From assembly GCA_003153875.1 (NCBI GenBank), contig PMBY01000299.1, positions 2,229-22,180 on the forward strand: a DNA stretch of 19,952 nt, given 5' to 3'. The position numbers and the translations under genes were made by a program. This document shows positions 14,615 through 19,952 of the stretch, one piece after another; the first letter of the stretch is position 1; each line of letters opens with the position of its first letter. The DNA comes from Myxococcales bacterium. GTDB taxonomy: Bacteria; Myxococcota; Polyangia; Fen-1088. Below the pieces are notes generated by a model that worked only from the letters and a program-made list of their open reading frames with translations, made no database searches and was not told where the DNA came from.

Positions 14615-15895
14615 CTAAGTGACTTTGTACCAGCCCGCCATCGCCGCGATGGACGTGGTGGCCCACACTAAGGCGATGTTTCGCAGCGAGCGGTCCCGCG
14701 ACCGGCTCACCTGCTCGTCCAACTCGTCAAACTGGTGCAAGATCTCCTCGGTGCCTGGCTGGCGCGAAAGCACCTCCTGCCGCACACGGAACTCGCGGGC
14801 GTCGGCGGAGCCGGGGCCGAAAGCGTAGTAGGCTGCCGGAAGCAAGCCCAGCAGGAATGCCACGGCCAGGCCGATGAAGGCCCGCTTGGCCGGCTGATTG
14901 CGCAGATTGGCCACCTTGAGGCTCGCGGGAGCGTTGCGGCTCTCGAAGCCCATGGCCAGCTCGCGGGCCGTCGACATGCACTTGCGACAGCCCGAAGCCT
15001 TGGTCTTGTCGTAGTACAGGCCGTGCTGCGCGCACCGGACCAGGTTCAGATTCCTGGGATCCTCGTCCATGGCGAGACCCGAAGCTTCCGTGGCGCCGAT
15101 GTCGCGCAGGCTCCCCGCGGACGGCGTGCCTCGAACTGGCACGATGTCGTCGGAGGGACGCGTGGCATCGCCGCGCGCCAGTTCGAGCCTGGGCCCCGAC
15201 GAGACATCGGCGTGGAAGGCATCAGTGCCGGGCGCGGGGCTGTTGTTCTGGCTGGCCGGCGGCGGTGTGCGCGTGGCGCGCGAACGTCCGATGGGCGACC
15301 CAGCGGGCGGCGGCGCCAGCCATGTCCCACTGCCTGGCCCCGACGGTGCCGGATTCGAGGCAGGGCGTGCTGCGAAGGGGTCGGTCCCTGGTGGCGCAAG
15401 ACCCTGGCTGGCGCCAGGCTGGGAGCCTGCAGCCCTACCAGGCTGCAGCGGCACACCACCGGTCACAGAGGGATCGGGTGGCGCAACCAGAGGCGGCCCA
15501 AAGCCTGGAGAAGCTGCGGCCATTCCCGACGGAACAGAAACCGGGGCAGGAGCCGCAGCCGGGCGGTCGGCTCGGGACATGGTCATGGCCGGCGACATGG
15601 GCGCGCCAGGGCCTCGCCCCGCCGGGGAAGACATTTGCGATGAAGCCCGCGGCGGGCCGGCAGCAGGCCGTATGACGGTGACCGCGCCCATGACCTGAAG
15701 CTGACGCACCAGAGTCTGCGCTTGAGCTTGCTCCAGGCTTTGACCCGCGCGCAGGTTCTTGGCGGAGATCGCCTTGGCCACGGTGGCCAGCGGGACACCA
15801 TGCTTCGCCGAAAGCGCGGAAGCCAGGCGTGTCTCTCCAGCAGGGCTGGGATCGGCCGAACCCACCACGAACACGTCAAAGAGCTGACCAGCCAT
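14615..15895 (-). CDS. Unrecognised membrane protein: L7/L12-like N-domain, Pro-rich linker, zinc knuckle, two TM helices
   Basis: 426 residues from the ATG at 15895; a longer frame upstream is non-conserved in style and crosses the promoter. Residues ~5-77 look like a small beta-alpha-alpha-beta-alpha domain ending QLQVMGAVTVIRP, resembling L7/L12 C-terminal or ClpS-like folds; this is pattern only. Residues ~78-275 are Pro/Ala/Gly-rich and probably disordered. A zinc knuckle CAQHGLYYDKTKASGCRKC gives C288, H291, C303 and C306 (C-x2-H-x11-C-x2-C). TM1 is ~339-359 and TM2 ~404-422, joined by a charged segment (EEILHQFDELDEQVSR) likely helical in the periplasm, so both ends would be cytoplasmic. 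I do not recognise the function. It converges on tatC with five bases between stops. Confidence 0.75.
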   Translation of the reverse strand: MAGQLFDVFVVGSADPSPAGETRLASALSAKHGVPLATVAKAISAKNLRAGQSLEQAQAQTLVRQLQVMGAVTVIRPAAGPPRASSQMSSPAGRGPGAPMSPAMTMSRADRPAAAPAPVSVPSGMAAASPGFGPPLVAPPDPSVTGGVPLQPGRAAGSQPGASQGLAPPGTDPFAARPASNPAPSGPGSGTWLAPPPAGSPIGRSRATRTPPPASQNNSPAPGTDAFHADVSSGPRLELARGDATRPSDDIVPVRGTPSAGSLRDIGATEASGLAMDEDPRNLNLVRCAQHGLYYDKTKASGCRKCMSTARELAMGFESRNAPASLKVANLRNQPAKRAFIGLAVAFLLGLLPAAYYAFGPGSADAREFRVRQEVLSRQPGTEEILHQFDELDEQVSRSRDRSLRNIALVWATTSIAAMAGWYKVT

Positions 15896-15901
15896 GCTGC
15901 C

Positions 15902-15929
15902 AGTATATCGGGCCCTCAAGGGCTGCCAA
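15902..15929 (-). promoter_or_regulatory. Candidate promoter of the L7/L12-like membrane protein gene
   Basis: On the minus strand TTGGCA (15929-15924) and TATACT (15907-15902) are 16 bases apart, the best sigma-70-like pair in the window. The -10 box ends six bases before the ATG at 15895, again predicting a leaderless transcript. It also supports 15895 over longer start choices. Confidence 0.5.
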
Positions 15930-16222
15930 GTTGCGCAGACGCATGCAGGTGAAAAAAAATTTGACGGCGCGAGCGGGATCTCCAGGATGGGAACATGGCA
16001 GTGGCAGTCGCGCACGCCTCGTCCTCGGGAAGCAGCTCTGTGCCCTTTCCGGGCGCGGTTGCCGTTTTGGCGCGTCGCGCCTCAGTGGTCCCAGGTCTGG
16101 AAACACGCCGATTTCGACCAGTCCGACGTCTGCCAGAGCTGCCGCCCGACGATGCCATACCGGCGCGCAGTCGTATCGTCTTGCGCGGCGGCGCGGTGTG
16201 CTTGCGCTAGCACCCCAGTAGC
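15930..16222. other. Stretch without a convincing gene
   Basis: This lies between the GT-C glycosyltransferase stop and the promoter at 15902-15929. Open frames cross it on both strands, but none has a recognisable motif, clear codon bias and ribosome-binding site together. The best candidate is a 71-residue plus-strand frame at 15995-16210 preceded by AGGATGGGAAC. It contains A-rich GAAAAAAAATTTG at 15951-15963 and a GGCGCG-T-CGCGCC palindrome at 16069-16081. I see no RNA gene in it. Confidence 0.4.
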
Positions 16223-17749
16223 TCAGGGGCGATCGCGCCGCTTGAGAAAACCGTAGGTCGTGGGTCGTGGCCCCGGGATCACGGCCTTCACCCACTGGTA
16301 GCCCGGCGGAATCCAAGCTTGTTCCTCGACGCAGGGACTCGGCAGACAGTACCTGTGTGTGATGAGGGTGGGGTTGCGCGATAGCATGTACTGGTCACTG
16401 CCCCACTTCTGGTGACCGGGTCGATCGGACGCGCTCATGCGCGGGTCATGGGCGATGTGCGCATCGACCAAGCCGAAGACATCGTAGGCGGGGATGCCGG
16501 AGTAGTACGGGATCACGCCCGCCCCTCCCACGGTCATCAGGTCGTCGGGGCGTGCGTTCCTGGCGAACCATTGTCCGATGGGAATGCGATCCTCGGCGTA
16601 TTTCTTCAGGTAGCCCGGGGTGTCGATCCCGTTGTCAGCGCCGATGAAAGTGACGGCCATCCGACTCACGCGCAGACTGCCTGCTACGAACGCGACCGCC
16701 AGAGCCGCGCCGGCCAACGCCAGCACGGGCCTGCCCACGGCTGGCCGCAGACGTTGGGCTAGCCGACGGATCGACTCCTGCACGACCACGGCACCCAGAG
16801 GCACGACCGGCAAGATGAAGCGGTACAGGCCCATGAAGTCGCCGCCCACCTTGACCACGTAGGCCGCAAACACCAGCCACACCAGAGCGGTCAGGCGCCA
16901 GAGATCGCGGCGGGGCTGGTCAGTTGCGGCTGGCCTGCCGAGCAAGGCCAGCAGGAAGAAGAAGGGCACGCCGTAGTCCTCGGCAAAGCGGCGCAGGTAG
17001 TATCCGCCCCGAATCAAAGTGCCGGCGCCCCCTGACGACTTCACGTAGAACGTGTTGGGGAAGGGCCAGCCGTAGTAACGCCAGCGCCAGGCGAAGTAGG
17101 GCACGAAGAGCGCGGCGAAAAGCATGAGCCATGCCCATTCGCCACGGCGTGGACGGAAACGGCGTTCGCGACCGACCGCCGTGAGCAGACGGAAAAAACC
17201 GCCCAACCCAAAGAAAAGCAGTCCTTCAGGCCGAGTCATCGCAGCCAGGGCAAACACCGCTGCGCTGGCAAAACCGCGCCGTGAGGAGATCTCGGCCAGC
17301 AACAAATCGAATCCCAGGAAAGACAGGAAGGTGAAAAGTTGCGTCTCCAGCCCGCCCGTGCACCAGCAGGCAAACGCGCCCATCGAGGCGAGCAGACTGG
17401 GCGCTATCAGGTGCCAAACCGATGGACGCTGGCCCGACAGGCGCACAGACATGCGCACCACCAGGGCCAAGGTGCCGACGCCAAACGCCACGCCGAGAAA
17501 ACGCGAGGTCGCCACCGGGCCCAGGCCCAGCTTGATTCCCGCGGCCAGCAGCACGGTCCACAGGAAGTTGGTGAAGCCTTCCACGCGCTCGCCCAGGTTG
17601 AAGACCAGTTGACCGTGCTCGGCCAGGTTGGCGGCGTAGCGAAAGGAGATGTAGGCGTCGTCGGTTATGAAGTCGAAGAGCCGCACGTGCGGCAGCAGCA
17701 CCGCCGTGGCGGCCAGCACGGGCCAGTAGCGTCGGAGGACGGCAAGCAT
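16223..17749 (-). CDS. GT-C family membrane glycosyltransferase (AftB/ArnT-like)
   Basis: 508 residues from the ATG at 17749. A longer frame reaching 17887 would run into the upstream tautomerase gene and adds non-membrane, atypical sequence. A first TM helix leads to the external acidic motif [13 protein letters not shown] (D30, D31) and then [19 protein letters not shown]. That is the signature seen in GT-C enzymes of the AftB arabinofuranosyltransferase type and related polyprenyl-phosphate-sugar transferases. About ten hydrophobic helices follow, and a soluble C-terminal region (~residues 360-508) holds [21 protein letters not shown]. It should move a sugar from a lipid-linked donor to an acceptor on the outer face of the inner membrane; donor and acceptor are unknown. 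It is the last gene of the panD operon, with 29 bases before it. Confidence 0.85.
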   Translation of the reverse strand: MLAVLRRYWPVLAATAVLLPHVRLFDFITDDAYISFRYAANLAEHGQLVFNLGERVEGFTNFLWTVLLAAGIKLGLGPVATSRFLGVAFGVGTLALVVRMSVRLSGQRPSVWHLIAPSLLASMGAFACWCTGGLETQLFTFLSFLGFDLLLAEISSRRGFASAAVFALAAMTRPEGLLFFGLGGFFRLLTAVGRERRFRPRRGEWAWLMLFAALFVPYFAWRWRYYGWPFPNTFYVKSSGGAGTLIRGGYYLRRFAEDYGVPFFFLLALLGRPAATDQPRRDLWRLTALVWLVFAAYVVKVGGDFMGLYRFILPVVPLGAVVVQESIRRLAQRLRPAVGRPVLALAGAALAVAFVAGSLRVSRMAVTFIGADNGIDTPGYLKKYAEDRIPIGQWFARNARPDDLMTVGGAGVIPYYSGIPAYDVFGLVDAHIAHDPRMSASDRPGHQKWGSDQYMLSRNPTLITHRYCLPSPCVEEQAWIPPGYQWVKAVIPGPRPTTYGFLKRRDRP

Positions 17750-17778
17750 CTTGTTGGAGGCGTTTCTAACCCGCTGGT

Positions 17779-18132
17779 CTAGCCAAAGGTGCCGCCGTTC
17801 CAACCCCACATAGCGCCGTCGGCGTTGGTGAACTCGATGTAGATGCGTTTCTCGGGAACGCCAAACCCAGTTGAAAGCTCCTGGCACAGAATCTTGGAAA
17901 GACTCTCCACCTGGTCGGGCGACAAGCTGCCCACGTTCTTCAACTCTGCGTAGCAGGCGGGTGCGCTGCTGCCAGCAAAGCTCATTTCCGGGCGGGCGGC
18001 CAGGCTGATCATGACGTAGCTCTCGGGTTTGCCGAGAACACGCGCCACCAGCGCAGACAGACCCTTCAGAAGCTGCGCGCGCCTGTGTTCGTCCGCCGGA
18101 GGGGCCGATGTGAAAACCTGGAGCAATGGCAT
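17779..18132 (-). CDS. MIF-like tautomerase-superfamily protein
   Basis: 117 residues, close to the roughly 115 of macrophage migration inhibitory factor (MIF). The N-terminus MPLLQVFTSAP exposes catalytic Pro once Met is removed. Other family marks are the Lys-containing loop GKPESYVMISL, SFAGSSAPACYAELKNVGSL, RIYIEFTNADGAMWGWNGGTFG at the C-terminus (MIF has GWNNSTFA there), and the internal Tyr/Asn pair. Such proteins form trimers and tautomerise phenylpyruvate or dopachrome-like substrates. The physiological role in free-living bacteria is mostly unknown. The second Cys of the vertebrate CxxC oxidoreductase motif is not present (CYAE). It lies between the TPR gene (40 bases upstream) and the glycosyltransferase. 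Confidence 0.92.
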   Translation of the reverse strand: MPLLQVFTSAPPADEHRRAQLLKGLSALVARVLGKPESYVMISLAARPEMSFAGSSAPACYAELKNVGSLSPDQVESLSKILCQELSTGFGVPEKRIYIEFTNADGAMWGWNGGTFG

Positions 18133-18172
18133 GGGCGCATCCTAGTCCAAACCGGGGCGCGCTGAAACCGTC

Positions 18173-18484
18173 CTACCCGACCCCGGCCAGGGCGGCTTGT
18201 AGCTGGTCGCGGGCGTGCGATTGCCCCTTGCGCTCACATTGATCAATTCCCCTACGCAAAAGATCCTGGGCTTCCTGGTTCCGGCCCAAACTGACCAGGG
18301 TGTCGGCCGCCGGAGCGTAAGCTGCGATGTAGTCGGGGTGGCCATGCAGCAGCGCCTCGAAAACCGGCCACGCCTCCTGCAACTGGCCCTGCGTCCGTAG
18401 TTCCATGGCTAGGCCATAGTGCGCAAAGGGATCAACCGTGCCCTGCGCCACAAGCGCCCGCAGCGTTTCTAGGCGGGGCGGCAT
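18173..18484 (-). CDS. Small TPR-repeat protein
   Basis: 103 residues from the ATG at 18484; a GTG directly before it (18487) is also possible. Three TPR-like helical hairpins are visible: DPFAHYGLAMELRTQGQLQE, EALLHGHPDYIAAYAPAADTLVSLGR and NQEAQDLLRRGIDQCERKG. There is no signal peptide or membrane helix, so it should be a cytoplasmic protein-protein adaptor. It begins eight bases after the panD stop and is probably co-translated with it. Its partner is unknown. Confidence 0.82.
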   Translation of the reverse strand: MPPRLETLRALVAQGTVDPFAHYGLAMELRTQGQLQEAWPVFEALLHGHPDYIAAYAPAADTLVSLGRNQEAQDLLRRGIDQCERKGQSHARDQLQAALAGVG

Positions 18485-18492
18485 CACACCCG

Positions 18493-18894
18493 TCAGGAGA
18501 CCGATGGTCGGGCTGGCCCGGGAACCTCGCCGTCCAGGTCACAGCCGACGATGCGGTTGTGGTTGTCCACCCGAACTACGGTGGGCCTCCAGTTCCGCGC
18601 CTCAGTCTCGTCCGCTGCTTCGGCGAAGGTGGCGATGATCACCGTGTCGCCCGGTTGGGCGTGGCGGGCAGCGGCTCCGTTGACGCAAACAACGCCGGAA
18701 CCAGCTTTGCCCGGCAGGGCGTAGGTTTCGATCCGGCTGCCATTGGTCACGTTCCAGATGCGGACCTGCTCATAGGGCAGGATATTTGCTGCGCGCATCA
18801 GGGTTTCGTCGATCGTGACCGAACCCTCGTACGCCAAGTCGGCATGGGTGACTGTCACCCGGTGCAGCTTGGATTTGAACATCGTTCGCTTCAT
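18493..18894 (-). CDS. panD: Aspartate 1-decarboxylase PanD (pyruvoyl enzyme precursor)
   Basis: 133 residues, slightly above the usual ~126. It makes beta-alanine from L-aspartate for pantothenate and CoA. The family pattern is plain: [20 protein letters not shown], then YEGS with the self-cleavage site between G24 and S25 (S25 becomes the pyruvoyl group). [37 protein letters not shown] and the basic N-terminal residues K9 and H11 follow. The start is ATG at 18894 with a well-placed GGAG (minus strand, 18904-18901, six bases away), one of the few good ribosome-binding sites here. The C-terminal ~15 residues are a non-conserved tail. It heads the operon with the TPR, MIF-like and GT-C genes. 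Confidence 0.96.
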   Translation of the reverse strand: MKRTMFKSKLHRVTVTHADLAYEGSVTIDETLMRAANILPYEQVRIWNVTNGSRIETYALPGKAGSGVVCVNGAAARHAQPGDTVIIATFAEAADETEARNWRPTVVRVDNHNRIVGCDLDGEVPGPARPSVS

Positions 18895-18921
18895 CGAGCA
18901 CTCCGTCCCGGCCGGTTCCCC

Positions 18922-18950
18922 GGTCCAGGCAGTTTCATCAATCCTGGACC
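18922..18950 (-). promoter_or_regulatory. Inverted repeat upstream of panD
   Basis: A perfect 8-bp inverted repeat, GGTCCAGG (18922-18929) and CCTGGACC (18943-18950), encloses 13 bases. It lies 28-56 bases before the panD start, in the divergent region shared with the DUF429 gene. It could be a dyad operator or a hairpin in the panD leader. No T-run follows it, so it is not an ordinary terminator. A possible -35 (TTGACT on the minus strand, 18966-18961) lies just outside it, with no good -10 at standard spacing. Confidence 0.5.
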
Positions 18951-19005
18951 AAAGTGACGCGGAGTCAAACTGCTTTCGCGTTGACCGTCGGAGGGCCTTG
19001 TCCCA

Positions 19006-19866
19006 ATGTCAGAGGGACACGGCTTCAAGAAGACGAAGAAGCGAGAACCAGTGACGCACAAGCCATTCACGCGTTTTGTCGGGATCGACCTCGGAGGAGG
19101 CAGGGGCAAGAAGACCGCCCTGGCCGTGCTTGACCGAAGCAAGGGCGGGGTGACTGTCACAGCCCTGCATCCCCGTCCCGACGAGCCGCCGCTCTATGAT
19201 GCCGCGCTGATCGAGGCCGTGCGCGAGCGAGGCGAGGGTGCGGTGGTCTGCGTGGACGCGCCGCTGACCTTGCCCCCCTGCGTACGGTGCGATGTGGCCT
19301 GCTGTCCCGGCCAGCAGAGCTGTGTCGACGCCGAAGTGGTCAGCTTGCGCCGCCTGTTCGGTCTTGGCGTAGGCCGCCGGGGCAAGCCCGCGTTCACGCC
19401 CTACACCCAGCGGGCCACCGAGGCGTACCTCCTGCGACGACGGGGAATCTCGCCGCGCGAAGCTTTGGGCCAGGGAATGGGCCCGCTGACGGCGCGCGCT
19501 AGCTTTCTGGTGCGCGCCCTGGCCGATCGGTTCACGCTCAACGACAGCCTCATCGAGGTGTTTCCACGCGCCACACTTGGGCTGCTTGGCTTTCGCGATC
19601 CCTACAAGAAGCGAGTCGACAAGCGCATCGAGATCCTGGCCCGGCTGCGTGACTTGAGCTTCGCGCCCGGCGTCTGGCGTGAAGAGTGTCGCCAAAGCGA
19701 TCATGTCTTCGACGCCGTCATTTGCGCGTACACAGGCTACCTGCGCAGCCGTGATGCCTGGACCGTGTCGCCTGAAGTCGCGTCCCTTCGGCCGACCGTG
19801 GGTTGGATCTGGGTTCCACCCGGAGACGCGGAGACATCGGCAACACCCAGCGCCGCCGCCGACTGA
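19006..19866 (+). CDS. DUF429 family protein (predicted RNase H-fold nuclease) with a Cys cluster
   Basis: 286 residues. The DUF429 pattern is visible: [20 protein letters not shown] (D28), [11 protein letters not shown] (D84), [51 protein letters not shown] and a final acidic [10 protein letters not shown]. The acidic residues fit an RNase H-like metal site, but activity of the family is a prediction. Residues 92-106 hold five Cys ([15 protein letters not shown]: 92, 95, 99, 100, 106) that could bind zinc or an Fe-S cluster. A basic leader (~res 1-20) precedes the fold. GGAGGG lies about ten bases before the ATG at 19006. It is transcribed divergently from panD. Confidence 0.8.
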   Translation: MSEGHGFKKTKKREPVTHKPFTRFVGIDLGGGRGKKTALAVLDRSKGGVTVTALHPRPDEPPLYDAALIEAVRERGEGAVVCVDAPLTLPPCVRCDVACCPGQQSCVDAEVVSLRRLFGLGVGRRGKPAFTPYTQRATEAYLLRRRGISPREALGQGMGPLTARASFLVRALADRFTLNDSLIEVFPRATLGLLGFRDPYKKRVDKRIEILARLRDLSFAPGVWREECRQSDHVFDAVICAYTGYLRSRDAWTVSPEVASLRPTVGWIWVPPGDAETSATPSAAAD

Positions 19867-19874
19867 AGAGGGCG

Positions 19875-19952
19875 TTATTCGGCCGTGGTGTCTTCTTCGG
19901 GTGTGCCGTGGTCCAGGTCGGCAGGTTCGTGACTGTCCTGGTCTGCAGAGGA
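19875..19952 (-). CDS. C-terminal end of a gene entering from the right
   Basis: On the minus strand, 25 open codons run from the window edge to a TAA at 19877-19875, giving an acidic tail that ends HGTPEEDTTAE. It converges on the DUF429 gene with eight bases between stops. Codon third positions are mostly G or C, as in neighbours. Too little is visible for a function, and a chance frame of this length is possible. Confidence 0.4.
   Translation of the reverse strand, partial: SSADQDSHEPADLDHGTPEEDTTAE

Noticed and set aside
16069..16081. GGCGCG-T-CGCGCC palindrome next to TTTT as a terminator
   Set aside because: The loop is one base, so no hairpin forms cleanly, and the T-run lies on the wrong side for either strand.
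15995..16210. 71-codon plus-strand frame as a small gene
   Set aside because: Only about 60 percent GC at third codon positions, no motif, and it lies alone between two minus-strand genes; the GGGA in front of it is weak support.
16207..16290. tRNA-like string (AGTAGCTCAGGGG) resembling a D-arm
   Set aside because: No acceptor pairing, anticodon arm or GGTTCGAATCC-type T-arm follows, and it overlaps the glycosyltransferase C-terminus.
16223..17887. Longer glycosyltransferase with 46 extra N-terminal residues
   Set aside because: It would overlap the MIF-like gene by over 100 bases and the added residues are Arg/His-rich and unlike a signal; the TM helix begins properly after the ATG at 17749.

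Overview
This window is about 20 kb of GC-rich, densely coded bacterial chromosome with no rRNA, tRNA, CRISPR array or insertion sequence. The gene style suggests a Myxococcota / former Deltaproteobacteria-type organism. It shows MJ0042-like zinc ribbons fused to Pro/Ala-rich linkers, a membrane helix and TPR repeats. It also has TPR lipoproteins, a Tat operon with long charged tails, and several proteins made of known small domains joined by disordered linkers. The taxonomic assignment is an inference from architecture, not from a marker gene.

Layout. (a) 1-995, minus: the N-terminal part of a NuoE-NuoF (HydC-HydB-like) fusion that leaves the window at base 1. (b) 1124-4381, plus: a zinc-ribbon / disordered linker / one TM helix / roughly 700-residue TPR protein. 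(c) 4395-5096, plus: a VapBC-type toxin-antitoxin pair with a near-perfect palindrome lying between its -35 and -10 boxes. (d) 5145-7806, plus: three genes with overlapping stop/start codons, miaB, a low-molecular-weight phosphatase and a fructosamine-kinase-family kinase. The last two fit a protein-deglycation pathway. (e) 7821-9851, minus: a UvrD/PcrA-type helicase. (f) 10014-12360, plus: a TPR lipoprotein and a metallo-beta-lactamase/beta-CASP-like protein that has lost its metal-binding motifs. (g) 12414-14609, plus: tatB-like and tatC genes. TatB carries a tail of about 180 residues rich in Glu, Arg and Lys, built of 36-residue repeats, and TatC has a 97-residue Pro/Ala/Thr-rich N-terminal extension. 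(h) 14615-15895, minus: an unrecognised two-TM protein with an L7/L12-like N-terminal domain and a C-x2-H/C-x2-C zinc knuckle. (i) 16223-18894, minus: a probable operon in the order panD, small TPR protein, MIF-like tautomerase, GT-C glycosyltransferase. (j) 19006-19866, plus: a DUF429 protein with a Cys cluster. (k) 19875-19952, minus: the acidic C-terminal end of a further gene.

No single mobile or defence island is present, and vapBC is the only classic accessory module. The most unusual material is in protein architecture: the Tat operon tails, the dead beta-CASP protein, the Cys-rich NuoE-NuoF joint and the two zinc-ribbon membrane proteins. Several operon heads also have a -10-like hexamer only 5-9 bases before the start codon and no Shine-Dalgarno sequence, which suggests leaderless transcripts. 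All assignments come from reading motifs by eye; no database search was made.
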